Below, piece after piece: positions 13,701-26,244 of a stretch of 64,000 nt of DNA. Source of the DNA: Acanthaster planci (Eukaryota; Echinodermata; Asteroidea; Valvatida; Acanthasteridae); the NCBI RefSeq assembly GCF_001949145.1, contig NW_019091676.1, forward strand, positions 50,978 through 114,977, written 5' to 3'. The stretch's first letter is position 1; each line of letters begins with the position of its first letter. The position numbers were made by a program, and so were the translations under genes. The notes beneath the pieces are model-generated. The model was not told the DNA's origin. It was given only the letters and a program-made list of their open reading frames with translations, and did not search any database.

Positions 13701-16700
13701 AGTTTGGGAAGTTAAAATATGTTGAAAATCTTTGGAGTCTACCACGTGTGCACTGGCAAAAATCACACTTACATGTAACTGAGAAGTATCCCAAAAATAA
13801 CATCAAATTCACGCATGAAGAAAAGAAAATAAATACAGGAAGAAGGAAACCAAACACTGTGAACTTTACCTGGAATTTCAGCAGCTTCTTTTGACACAAT
13901 TTTGTGTTTTCAATGTGTGGAAAAGCACATGCAGGCAATTCCATGGAAAAGTGTCCAGAACCCCAACGTTTCAAATGACACGTACTTCCATGCAAATAAA
14001 TTTCATTTGCATGTACTTTGAAAGAAAGATGCTTGGCCTGTTTAACTCCAATTTGGTTTCCTCGTGTTTCCTTTGTTTTTGTTGTTTGCTGTTGTTATGA
14101 AAACTGATGATTACAAATTTAAAATTACAATTTTCAAGCCAAATTTAAACACTTTTTATTCACCAATCTTGAGGGTAGAAAAAAGATACTACAGTTTGTC
14201 TTAAACCATTTCACATGGAGCTTGCCTTCTCAAAACAACAAGTATTGCTGTCATGTTTGTCCTCAAGTGTGCCAATTTGAATTAACACCAATGTAATGTC
14301 CATTCATTTAGGTTTCCTACATGTACATGTAGTTTAAGGTGATAAAGGACATTTTCATGAGACTTCAAATGCAAAGCTAATTTACTTGGATAAACCCAAT
14401 AATGGCATAAAAAAATGTTTTATTAAAATTATGTTTAATTATGCACATGAGTAACAAGGGCATTACATTTTTGATGTCATGGACAATACAAAATGTATGT
14501 CATGGTCATGACACATTTTGCTAAGAGCATTAACTCTACATGTACATGTACCTTGTTAAAAACAAGACTAGCCCATTTATGCAAATGAGTGTCCCTTCCC
14601 TACCTAAGGTACAGATATACATGTAGTTTAATAGGACCTAACGTGGATGAAAACACGATATTAGCCATTGATTGAAGCTGTCTGGAAACAATACAATCAG
14701 TCATACTTGTTAGACCCGTTTGTTTGAAAAGAATCTGGATCTGGATCAGTGATCCCAATGTTGGTTCACACCATGCATCCATTAACCCTAACAGTCCTCA
14801 GTCCTTCACCTGTTGGAGGACTGAGGACTGTTGGGGTTAAGCGAGTTGTGGTGTCAGTGAACCAACAACGGATCACTGATCAAGATCCAGATCCATGTGA
14901 AACCAAATGGCCCACTGAGAGCACATGTAAAAATGTAGCTAAGCACGCACTGAAAAGAAGCCTCAACTTTCAGGTAAATCGTTTTCAAGTGTAAAGTTTG
15001 TCAATACTTGCAAAATACGAAAAGAGATAAACATTTACAATATCTTTACACATTCAGCAGTGACAATGTATGTCTAGGTGCAGGCAAATCCTGAGCAGGT
15101 CCAATTTTAAAAAGTTCAGTGAAGAAAATTTTAAGAACTAAGGCCCTTTTGCCATTTATACATTGCTTATACTGCAGGAATTAAATTCTGAAGCGTTTGG
15201 TAATTGCTTCGTCATCTTATTTTGCAATGCAACAGGAACAAAATAAGAAATATCCTACAGAAGAAAAAGCATTTAAAAAGAAAGAAGCACAAGGAATTTA
15301 AAGCAAGATCCTACATGTACTTGTCCTAAGTAACAATTACACACCGCAGAAATAATTTTGCAACTGCATGGCTAATTTTCTGTAGGCCTATACATGCACA
15401 TGTAGCTGATTTTACTTGTTTTAGAACACTGTTTTGGTTCAGTTGGTCTTGAATTTCATTAAGGGGCAGCATAAAAGGGGTCTAAAAACGTCTTAAATTT
15501 GAATTGCTGAAACTTGCAGACCCCCAAGAAAAGTAATGTGTACATTTTCCTGTAAGTACATTGTACGTAAAGTAAAAGGTTAATGACTGGTTGACAGGTA
15601 CATGTACACGTACATCTGCATAGGTAAAAAAATATTATCATTAACACATGAGAGAAAGTAGGATAATCCTCTAGGAATTTCACTTAGGGTTGTGTATACA
15701 ACTGTATTAGTTTGGACACGTACATGTACTGTCTATGACACAAAAATGTAATGTCAATTATGCTTAAGTGAGACTTATAAGAAAGTGGATAGCCCTTTTA
15801 ATTGGTAGTGTTGTTTTTCTTGTTGATTGTTTCCTACCTTACACTATGAAAGTCAACTGAAACTAAAACAGATTCAAACTGTTAAGATTGTTATGGATGA
15901 CTATGGACCATCTGTGATAGCTCCTAATTCATTTAAGCCACGACAGAATCAAAAGTTGAGCATCATTACCTTTGATAGGTTGATAATTTTTGAGAGAATT
16001 TTCGCTTTCGAATCTGCATTTCTCATATTTCCCATCCCTGGGGATTAAAAACTTAAAAAAATTTAGGTTCAGGGGAAAATTCACAGATGATGAAAAAATT
16101 GTTATTTGTTAACAAGGAAACATTGCTAAACAAGTTTTCTTACCACATCAAAGCCGATCACACCAAATGCATCGTCATTGGCAGCGATCGTTACTGTGGC
16201 TGTGCTGGGGTTGCCAACCGTGGCACTGTCACTCAACACAGTCACTGTGACGGGGAACGCCTCATCTGGCTCTGGCAAGTCATCATCAAAGGAATAAAAT
16301 GTTCCCTCTTGGGTCAACGTCCCCGGACCGGTGGGGAAGCTGAGGATGAAATTGGTCCCGATGAAGTCTGCACTGGCGCTCATTGGATCTTGGAACTGAA
16401 ATGAGCGAGAACCAGTCAAGAAGGAGAAATACAGTATGTTATTCAATTCGGTGCACTTTGCAGGTGAAAAACCCATAAAAGATGTCCCCCTGGGATTCGG
16501 AAAGAAGGCTCGATGGAGGTGGTACTCGATGTCAAAGAAAAGTGAATTAACAAAGTTTCAACAACCACGATATTCAAATAAAAATCTTGTCAGTTTCGGA
16601 TCTAAAAAGTTAAGCCACAAGACAGCTACTGGTATCTAGTCCAGTCACAAGTAACATAGAAGAGCAAAGACAAAGGAAAAACTTAGGAATTAGGAATAAC

Positions 16701-19700
16701 TACATGTACATGTAGCTCATTGAAATACATGTAGCTTGACTTGTAAAACTGCTGGGAAATTAGTATAAACACAGTCTTTAACTTTCCGAGTGAGCTGGTA
16801 AAGATATTCCTCCCATCTGAAACTGTCATTTATCATATTTGTAAAAATGAATCACACAAACACTGCACAATTGATTGGATGTGTTGTTTATTATTTATTA
16901 AATAGTTTTGAATCATCCACTTCTGAATTTCTGAATTTAAACAGCCACCCTCTACCGACATGGTTAAAATAGTGAAGATGAAAAAAGCCAATGTTGTTTT
17001 TTTTAGCTAAACTAATTTTACTTGAACTTCCTGAGTTCTCCTTTCATGCGGGGATTTTTACTTGCTTACTGGTCATTTTTTAAGCAAAAGGCCAGCTTTT
17101 TTAAGCCAAAGTCCGGTGGGCAAGTAAAAATTCCCGCAGGCTGGTAAATAAAATCTACAAACTTGCCGGGCGGGCTTGTGAAAACAAAAAGTTTAAGATC
17201 AAAGCCTGATTATCAGTACTGATCTACATGTACTTACCCTGACCACTACCCTCACATCTTCAGGACTGTTCCCAGTCTTCTGCACGCGGACAACTGCCGC
17301 CCCTCCTTCCTGTATGGTGATGGCAGAGTCCACGAAGGAAACTGTGGCAGACTGGGCACTGGCTGTGCTGACCAGCAGCAAAAATACGGCAAGGTGGATC
17401 AGCGTGGTTCCTCTACACGTTCTGTGAAGCAAGGCATTAAAGAAAGGGTCAATTTAAAACTAAGTTTGGGAGCCAGATTAATTTCTGCTGAGTTGAAATA
17501 AGACACAGAAAGTTCTTGACAAGAGCCTCTGAGCTTTTCAAGAGCATGAAGAGCTTTGAATTTATCGCACATCATAGTCAAATTAGCTACAGTACTTGCG
17601 CATACATGTACATGTATAACATGCAGCCTTTTTTTAAATTTACTAATACACTTCAAAAGTATATTACAATAGGTAAGTAGGAAAAGTGTTCCTTTATTTT
17701 ATAATGGATATCCCACTGGTTGTAGAGATTGAGACTCTAATTAGATTTTCCAGCTTAACACTTTGATGGCATTTTAAAACAGATACAATTCCAACCAGAA
17801 AACTGAGAATTAATAAACCAAATCCAACTTTCTTCCTGTTTCCATAATTCCAATGGAAATCAGGTGTTTATTCACTCTACGACTGCCTCTGCAGGTAGGC
17901 AATGGTAATAAATTACAATGTATGTAAACAGCAATTCACAAAATAATCATTAAATTTGCAGAGCTTTATGTATCGCCCACTTGATAAAATAGCCACTTCA
18001 GCCTGCAAATTTATATAAACTGTTTATGCATATCACACCTGCAACATGCTGGTATCAATGCGATTGCGAGTTTGAGTACATGTACATGTACATGTACATT
18101 ACTGTGGCCAGACCACCCCAGACCTGTACATGTACATCTAGAAATACCATTGCAGAGAAGTCATGAGCAACTCAAGGTTACTGACCCTACTTGGAATTAC
18201 GGTAGGCCTACATGTGCCTGTATGTCTTTGCAGACACAACTCCACCTGTTGGAATCCAACCTTTTAAATGGAGGCTTCTGTCAGACTTGTAGGTATCATT
18301 TTGAGTGGGCCCTAATTTTTTGCAACGGCTACAGGGTAATTCCAAAGTTCTTTAAGCCTGATTAAATGCTTCATTGTAAAGTACGAAACTCGGAATATAC
18401 ATGTACATGTAAAAAACTGGGGCAATGCATAATGTGACATGTACATTAACATTAACATCTGGGGAAATTGGGCAAAATGGTAAGCACATATTTTAACTAT
18501 TCAAAAATGTTTAAAAAGCTGATCTCTGGTGAAATGCGTTCATGCTCCAAATGTTTTATCTTTCTTCTACATGTACATGTAACTTATTCCTCTGCATTCT
18601 TGCTATTTTTTTTTCGACAACCCTGCAAAATTCTCTACAGTACATTTTGAGAGCTCAATAGCCCCTTGTTTTAGCACTGGGGTGTCTTCTTTGGTAGATT
18701 GTTTCTTTTTATTTATTAACTCCTTCATTTGTTTTTCATCTGTTTGTAAATATTGTTGGTGGTCACCATCTCAAGTAAGCTTTGGCCTTGTGATCAGCAG
18801 ATTTCAATAAAAAAAAAAAGTAAAAGTAATTTCTTTTTACAAGTGCATGATTTGACAGCCTACGATGAAAAACTAAATTTATTACCGATCCTGAAACAAA
18901 TTTATAATTAAGCAAACAGCTGACTAAAGAGGGCTACGCCTAATATTAAAATGCCTCGTTCCCTCCGGCCTACACTGAGAGCTACATGTACCAATGCATC
19001 TCTGGCTGTATTAATAATGTCATCCCAAGGACAATAGGTGCAGGGAGTTCCCTGAATACACACAATAGCCAAGGATCAATAATTCAACGGTTCCCTGCCT
19101 GGGGCAATCATCATCATGGGCTATGCACAACAGGTCTTCCAGTAAGCAGGCAAATGGATGGTCTCTTGTGAATTTATGCCATCTAAACTTAGATGAGGAG
19201 AAGACCAAGTGGATGGCATACATGGGTGAAAATGTTTAATGTGATCTTTTGCACACATTTAGAGTCTTCAATACTCAACTCCACAAATCCAAACAGGGAG
19301 AACCCTCCATGTTTATTTCCATAATTACAATGGGTGGCAGGTACAGGTTTCAGCAAATATTAGCTGATTTGTCAATGTTTGGATTAGAAATGTTGAATCT
19401 GTGGTACCAATTAACTCGTAACAGTGTAGGTATTCTATGTAGCATTTTTTACTGGATGTTTATAAATTGGAAGATTGATAGGCACTATACTTGAAGCCAA
19501 TGAGTTCACATTCCACAAATGTGTTACATGTATTTCCATTTTCAATTAAATTCAATTCCATGTTTGTATAGCAGCAATAGGAAGTTTTATTAGGCCTAAT
19601 CCAGCAATATCCCCATTGAAAATCCATGTTTTTCACTAGAACACACAGAAAGAATGGTCTCCATCCTGAGCATTGAAGTACATACACTGTGCAGAGTATA

Positions 19701-20993
19701 AAAAAATTTGGAAAAATTGTTCAAAGATTCTGTCTCTTCACTTGAATTTCCAGTATTTTTATTTCATAACTCTACATGTACATGTAGTACACACGATGTA
19801 GGATTTGTTTCACAGAAATCCATTTTCCATAATTTGTCTCACAGGGGTTAAACTGATCATTCGGTTGGGTGGGTGCCGTGTGTGGACTGGTCAATTTTGT
19901 ACAGAATTTCATTTAGAAAGGGAAGATTTTATTGTGTGAAAGAGGCTGCTTCAAACACTACCGTACCACCAAATGCACTTCATTCAACAGGAAAAAATCC
20001 ATTACTCTGTCATTGTTGTGAGCTTTCAAAATTTTTTGACCTGCAGATACATTTAGCATCATTTATGGAAACTGCAAATTTGAAGTGATTATTTGAAGTA
20101 AATTCTCTTTGAATGACAGACCCAATGAACACACAGTATGAGCAGGTCTGCATACATACATAATACAGTAGATAATACAAAGAACCAAGAACATTTCATT
20201 TAAAGAGTTTAAAGAAATGTTCAACTCACCAAATGGCAATGGGTCTCATTAATTTGACAAAGATAGTTTTCAGGTGAAGAGCTTAAAATTAATTGGTAAG
20301 ATTTACAATCTTAAATTCAGTCAGACGAATAAGAATGACAAAATATATTTATGACAAATTTCAAGACATTGGCATCAAATTGATCAATTCAACATTTTTT
20401 ATTTTTATTTAGGCCTACATTGTACATGTAGCAGCATGTCATTTTGATGATGAAATATAGACCAAAATTTCCAATTCAGAATTTCTGTCATTCTTTTGAC
20501 ATGCTAGAACAACAAAACACAAACTTAATGGTCACGGCCAAAATCTAACGGAGGGTCATTTTCCATAAATGTAAACAAAGTTTCACACATGTATGTCTTC
20601 TATCCCATTTCTTCCAACTGGTGGTCACAATTTGGTTACAACATGGTTAATGGTTGCTACATGGAGGTAGGCTAGTGGTCGTACTGGGAATGGCAACGAA
20701 AGAAGGGCATTCGAAATTCAAGGTCAACCTTTGAAAGTTGTATTTCACCATTCTAAAGTTGTACTTCACATCATGTGTCTGACTTCAAACATTTTTCGGA
20801 AACATGGAGGGTCGTTGTACTCGTACCACTCAACGAGACTGAATACAACACAGCCCTTTGTCTCGGTAGAGGTCACAGAACAAACCGGTCACATTTCAAT
20901 GCACACGACCCAAATAGTTTACATCCAAATTCAACGGCTTGCTGAAGCTAGAGAGAAAAATCCCTATTACAAGACTCACCTTGGTTTGCCCAT
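292..20993 (-). CDS. ADGRV1: ADGRV1 (VLGR1/GPR98) adhesion GPCR, N-terminal part, 22 exons, partial at 3' end
   Basis: Giant adhesion receptor of ankle links, stereocilia and the periciliary membrane in vertebrates (family knowledge). Exons threaded by GT/AG sites with consistent phase: 20980-20993, 17238-17421, 16144-16395, 13046-13147, 12631-12744, 11228-12245, 10622-10923, 10210-10351, 9075-9829, 8864-8987, 8344-8604, 7187-7319, 6648-6871, 6044-6240, 5574-5730, 4672-4886, 4005-4132, 3305-3430, 2822-3036, 2266-2507, 1330-1731, 292-421. The sum is 5437 nt (1812 codons plus 1 nt). Order: signal peptide, about 12 Calx-beta modules with acidic DD..PE loops and ANDDP.G.F linkers, and a LamG domain at about residues 1310-1482. 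This is the same order and nearly the same residue numbering as I recall for the human protein. No stop or frameshift was seen. The rest (more Calx-beta, EAR repeats, GPS, 7TM) lies left of position 1. The exon 14 donor (GAG|GTCAGA) was chosen because it keeps phase and family alignment. Confidence 0.93.
2266..3036 (-). CDS. ADGRV1: ADGRV1 exons 19-20: Calx-beta second half after LamG and following module
   Basis: Exon 19 (2822-3036) resumes the Calx-beta repeat interrupted by LamG: VTPISGKLTFDPAQ, the acidic loop LEDTEEEGNEVF, and CSSGGARIGRDD. Exon 20 (2266-2507) opens with KSDNANGLFGFEG, nearly identical to the human linker, and runs to FPNGVRIQ. Both reading phases close correctly with the neighbouring exons. 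Confidence 0.92.
3305..6240 (-). CDS. ADGRV1: ADGRV1 exons 14-18: Calx-beta half and nested LamG/pentraxin domain
   Basis: Exon 14 (6044-6240) encodes the linker IAANDDPYGVLVF and the first strands of a Calx-beta repeat (FTVERAQGSFGQVE). Exon 15 (5574-5730) continues with VLWEVFSDSISGIL and enters the LamG domain, which runs on through exons 16 (4672-4886, FSLSAWVRPDVGVDGFVLS), 17 (4005-4132, LWHSIILTIDSLKAACYVDG) and 18 (3305-3430, GPGNLYVGALQPGS, then LGLLQDVRMYARKL). The LamG hallmarks (SAWVRPD, WH, YVDG, LGLLQDVR) are intact. In human VLGR1 the single LamG sits at the equivalent place. Exon 16 to 18 introns contain a MITE at 3765-3891 and otherwise nothing obvious. Confidence 0.9.
3765..3891. 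mobile_element. Candidate palindromic MITE (type unassigned)
   Basis: The left end, ctaaggccatgtccgaaac, and the reverse complement of the right end, ctcaggctgcgtccaaatc, agree at 13 of 19 positions. Inside, gagctacggccgggtct near the left is matched by gagctaggtctaggtct on the opposite strand near the right, so the whole unit folds on itself. It lies in the intron between ADGRV1 exons 17 and 18. It has no coding capacity. The superfamily is not certain: the ends look Harbinger-like, which is a guess. Confidence 0.45.
6648..7319 (-). CDS. ADGRV1: ADGRV1 exons 12-13: Calx-beta linker and next module
   Basis: Exon 12 (7187-7319) encodes GDVVVYGAPTATVTIAANDD, then PYGIFSF. Exon 13 (6648-6871) encodes IQRARGNFGTVRLHWQIV through the loop VDGVPEFAEYYEL to VNVSG. 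The phase 2 junction restores a Glu codon. The 1024-bp intron at 7320-8343 between exons 11 and 12 contains no convincing coding or repeat structure. Confidence 0.9.
8344..8987 (-). CDS. ADGRV1: ADGRV1 exons 10-11: Calx-beta 8 end and Calx-beta 9
   Basis: Exon 10 (8864-8987) encodes IPENPESFQLALTNPTGDS to KNDDAIFFK. Exon 11 (8344-8604) encodes EPITKTVSEPSFVSF through the calcium loop DDNTPEDNEYF to LFNPVG. The KNDDAIFF linker matches human RNDDPIYF in length and in its departure from the usual DDPYG form. Phases are 0 to 1 to 1. The 605-8863 side intron (8605-8863) holds nothing I recognise. Confidence 0.9.
9075..9829 (-). CDS. ADGRV1: ADGRV1 exon 9: Calx-beta modules 6-8
   Basis: A 755-bp exon. 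Acidic loops LPDDLAETDETM and APDSVPELNETF and the start of ADE|IPENPESF at the exon 9/10 joint mark three module ends. Linkers ENDGPGGYFEF and ENDDPHGVFTF follow the first two. The sequence DESKGTDVYSARFPVLREAG parallels the human NESKGDAIYSAVYDVVRNRG region, a strong orthology marker. Confidence 0.93.
10210..10923 (-). CDS. ADGRV1: ADGRV1 exons 7-8: divergent Calx-beta-like module
   Basis: Exon 7 (10622-10923) runs from DILDSGDSQTTVIPDGS to VANGEIGFTQPNQVL. Exon 8 (10210-10351) carries FPLEITREGTSGDATIFW to FSGSVFIASG. This stretch lacks a clear DDxxPE loop and corresponds to the part of the human protein between the fourth and fifth annotated Calx-beta domains. A conserved VANGEIGF linker is visible. 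Phases (1, 0, 1) fit both neighbours. Confidence 0.87.
11228..12245 (-). CDS. ADGRV1: ADGRV1 exon 6: large exon carrying Calx-beta 2-4
   Basis: A 1018-bp exon, the largest ADGRV1 exon in the window. Acidic loops IPEDDEEFTV, DDPVPELVEEF and SDGIPEEAEQY mark three successive Calx-beta modules. Linkers SANNSPLRF, PNDDQHGVLSL and QDSDDAYGVVQF separate them. The first linker lacks the usual DD pair, and the human protein has a comparably altered NDSPVRF there. The exon ends in phase 1 at a GTGTGT donor. Confidence 0.93.
12631..13147 (-). CDS. ADGRV1: ADGRV1 exons 4-5: Calx-beta 2, first half
   Basis: Exon 4 (13046-13147) encodes VSPVRVTESLSST to NAVNVIYQ, and exon 5 (12631-12744) encodes VTGSTGTASQDLTPVGGSV to RIVVLADA. 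Both are phase 0. The second ends in LADA, which joins IPEDDEEF at the start of exon 6 to form the calcium-loop motif. The 12745-13045 intron (301 bp) shows nothing recognisable. Confidence 0.85.
13148..16143. other. ADGRV1 intron 3 (3.0 kb)
   Basis: No coding exon is recognisable. It contains a G-rich homopolymer run (13431-13443 lies just inside), several ACATGTAC-type short repeats (for example near 14318) and the foldback element at 14733-14894. Open frames here are short and without family resemblance. Confidence 0.7.
14733..14894. mobile_element. Foldback hairpin element (MITE-like)
   Basis: The left arm (14733-14805) reads ggatctggatcagtgatcc, then gttggttcac, then attaaccctaacagtcctca and gtcc. 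The right arm (14816-14894) is its imperfect reverse complement: ggactgaggactgttggggt, then taagc, then gtgaaccaaca and ggatcactgatcaagatcca. The loop is only about 10 nt (ttcacctgtt). The arms pair over about 70 nt with few internal mismatches. No protein is encoded. It could be a MITE, a foldback repeat or a transcribed hairpin inside the ADGRV1 pre-mRNA. Confidence 0.8.
16144..16395 (-). CDS. ADGRV1: ADGRV1 exon 3: end of Calx-beta 1
   Basis: An 84-codon exon in phase 0 on both sides. It holds the diagnostic acidic loop FDDDLPEPDEAF and closes with the inter-repeat linker TVTIAANDDAFGVIGF. In Calx-beta domains the aspartates and glutamates of these two loops bind calcium (family knowledge). 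The same DDDLPEPDE motif occurs in Calx-beta 1 of the human protein. Confidence 0.9.
17047..17138. repeat. Inverted repeat in ADGRV1 intron 2-3 flank
   Basis: Arm 1, tgcggggatttttacttgc (17047-17065), and the reverse complement of arm 2 (17120-17138) match at 18 of 19 positions, separated by 54 bp. The spacer holds two related blocks, ggtcattttttaagcaaaa and ggccagcttttttaagccaa. A transposon relic or dispersed palindromic repeat is likely. No target-site duplication is clear. Confidence 0.6.
17238..17421 (-). CDS. ADGRV1: ADGRV1 exon 2: signal peptide and start of first Calx-beta
   Basis: After a basic n-region (RTCRG) comes a hydrophobic core, TLIHLAVFLLLV, and a small-residue site, STASA|QSA, which is a classical cleavable signal peptide for the secretory pathway. 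The first strands of Calx-beta 1 follow (ATVSFVDSAITIQEGGAAVV). The exon ends in phase 0 at a GTAAGT donor. Joined to exon 3 it gives VVVR-FQDPMSASADF, which continues the Calx-beta fold. Confidence 0.88.
18076..18098. repeat. TACATG short tandem repeat
   Basis: Almost four copies of the self-complementary hexamer unit TACATG in a row. Shorter versions of the same unit recur across the window (for example 14318, 16704, 18401, 18568, 19773, 26912 and 60577), so it is a dispersed low-complexity motif of this genome. Confidence 0.85.
19153..19230 (+). mobile_element. Possible non-LTR reverse-transcriptase relic, frameshifted
   Basis: One frame reads GKWMVS and, after a shift of one base, the next reads NLCHLNLDEEKTKWM. 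Together they resemble the WM..N.L.LN.DKTK.M segment near the end of non-LTR retrotransposon reverse transcriptases. The match is short, has a frameshift and is followed by a stop, so this would be an inactive fragment. The call rests on pattern memory alone. Confidence 0.35.
20980..20993 (-). CDS. ADGRV1: ADGRV1 coding exon 1, 14-nt initiator mini-exon
   Basis: The minus strand reads ATG GGC AAA CCA AG followed by a consensus GTGAGT donor. The start context is CACCATGG, an ideal Kozak match, and an in-frame TGA sits two codons upstream (21002-21000). The AG left over at the donor joins the A that opens exon 2 (acceptor CTTCACAG at 17422) to give Arg. This yields the n-region MGKPRTCRG before the hydrophobic core. 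The exon 2 frame has no ATG of its own and meets a TAA just upstream, so an upstream initiator exon is required. This is the only candidate I found with the right phase and context. Confidence 0.75.
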
Positions 20994-23227
20994 GGTGAAT
21001 CAATGACAGCTTAACTGGAGCAATTTCCACAAATTTCGTTGGTAATCATAGCAAAGAAACGCTACTCAAATTCAGTTCTCAACTGCTTCCGTGATCCAAG
21101 AGAAATTTGAAGACATTTAATTCCACTTTGCACGCAGCAAGCGTCTCTCGTGACGTTGGTCCTCGCCTCACGACATCGATCGAGATCTAGAAGTTAAGCT
21201 AAAAGTTTCACAGATATTAGTCTAGAACACTCCTTTCCGATTTCACAGTGTATCGTGTCCTCGATTCCACCAAGCGAGTCTTTTTTTTCTTCTTAATTTA
21301 ATCGGACGGTCGGCAAGCGACGCTGCAGTACCATCACCTTAGAAACGAAAATCCTCATTTCATAGCGTCGTCGTCGTCCGTTAACTTGATTGACACGAAA
21401 TATTTATGGCATGAATAATTTCGCTTCACTGGTAACTCAACGCGGATGAATTGATAAGCGCTGTAAGAGGGGACCAGTGAAGCTTTTACTTTCGCAACAC
21501 TCTCCGAAATAAAGTTACCGCATGAGGGGGCTATTGCATTTTCCCTGTTCGCCACTTCACCTGTTGCTATGCTGGTCGTGCCGGCAGGTTGATTGAGATT
21601 GAAATTTGTTGCGTCCTCCAATTTTTGAAAAATTTGGTGGGAAACCTTGACGTTAATAAAGATTTGTAGATGCACATAAAAAGCAAAACACGTGGTGGTG
21701 CTAATCTATGGAAATAAATTATTAAAATTATTATTTTGCTGTAAATTTAGTCATCCAGGAGTCACTTGCAGGGCGGGGCGTTGCACTGACGGGGTGGGGC
21801 GATCGGGAGTGGAGTTCGCTTGTGACCAGTAAATGTGAATCAACGAAAGCAAACGTCCCATAAAGTTATTATTTTCTCACTGATATCAAAGTCTTTGGCT
21901 TTGTTTGAAATCTATCCAATCCAGCAAGTCTCTGTGTGGAGCACAGATCTCTGCAAGAGGCAAACATTTACTGCATTTGATCTGAATATAATCATTGCTC
22001 ATGGTTCTGAAACACTTATAAAACACTCACCTGGTAATCTCTTGCTCCCAATTTGCTCTCCAAGGAGGTCATTTACAGTTGGAGATGAGCGTTGTTCGTT
22101 TTATACTCGTGCCTGAATCTGAACTGGCTTGAGCCAGTCTCGGGCTGTGATTGGTGAACTTGCTGGCCGGCCGCCTGCGGCCTGCCGGTACGGTGCGCGC
22201 TGTCACAGTGAGACATCACCGACTCTCGTGATATGATGTCTTGACACATCACCCGGCGACTCTTATGACGTCCAACGTTATTAATATTTTGATGTTTGCA
22301 CACCCTTTGGGGTCACACGGACAAAAGTGACACTTCTGTCACCGGCACCGTGGAGAGAAAGCGTCTTACACTGGTTGATATTGCTGAGATGGCTCGTTCA
22401 TAAACATGTAACGTTAGTTTTGGATTGACACACGCAAACTTGTCAGTCACAGCCATTTCTACAAACGCAAGCGTTTGGATTTCTCCCCCCCCCAAAAAAA
22501 AAAACATATCCGTCCTTCACGGTGTAGTAATCATCGTAATAACTGTGACTGCTGTGACTAGTCCAAGTAAACCAATAACAATGTTTAGCGTTTGAGTTAA
22601 AAGGAGGCATGAGTTCGTTTCTATTTTCAAATTGGCTGCCATTCTCTTTCAAACGAAGGAAATATGTCGGACAATAGAACGGAACATACATGTACTAAAA
22701 TGGTTTATATAGTTTGTTTATGGTTTGAGGCACGGTTTCATACACGCTTAACCGTGACATTTTCAAATCGATAAAAACTGCATGATCTGGAAACCTACCG
22801 GCAGAGTCTCAAGCTGGAATTTCTGAAGCGAAATATTCTATGTCTCGGGATTGGTTGATACTTTTCAAATTGTCATTTACCTCGAGAAAGATGTACCTAT
22901 TAAAACTTTTATACACAAAATGCATATTATTTACTGCCTCACCATCGGGCCACAATGATAAAAGTTCCATTAAAATATAACAAGGCATAAGTTTGCTGTG
23001 GGATGTTGGGTTCAATTTATGAAGGGGGGGGGGGGGTGGACATGCACAACCCCCCAAAATGTGGACTGTACTTTGGACAGAGCGCCCTCTATAGAGTGAG
23101 CTTCTGACGTTCGTCACAGACACCATCAGGGCGGCCATATTTGTTGTTCTCTGTGTGATCCTACTCCAACATTGAGAAACTTTCTCGAAATTCCTCCCGC
23201 CTCCCGTGAAAAATAAGGCAAGAAATC
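20994..23227. promoter_or_regulatory. Shared upstream region between divergent ADGRV1 and GOLPH3
   Basis: The two start codons point away from each other and are 2234 bp apart. The region must hold the 5' UTRs and promoters of both genes. It contains a locally GC-rich stretch at about 22130-22200. A YY1-like element (reverse strand caaatatggccgcc) and the sequence gcgccctctatag occur just before GOLPH3 at about 23085-23145. No TATA box is convincing. Open frames here look spurious. Transcription start sites cannot be fixed from sequence. Confidence 0.5.

Positions 23228-26244
<3,017 letters not shown>

Larger units (their letters stand above)
17422..20979. other. ADGRV1 intron 1 (3.56 kb)
   Basis: This first coding intron separates the 14-nt initiator exon from the signal-peptide exon. 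It is AT-rich, carries several TACATG-type tandem tracts (about 17588, 18076, 18401, 18568 and 19773) and a probable reverse-transcriptase relic near 19150-19230. No other gene is evident. Confidence 0.65.

Noticed and set aside
17199-17432. Start of ADGRV1 at 17432
   Set aside because: The codon there is TTG, not ATG. It lies in what reads as the intron just before the CTTCACAG acceptor, and a TAA is in frame a little further upstream. The 20993 ATG joins in phase instead.
22480-22505. C-run followed by A-run as a processed-retrocopy tail
   Set aside because: No coding or 3' UTR homology upstream. It looks like simple low-complexity sequence.
22809-23138. 109-residue minus-strand open frame upstream of GOLPH3
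   Set aside because: Low-complexity (a proline run from a G homopolymer), overlaps the likely promoter, and lacks any recognisable domain.
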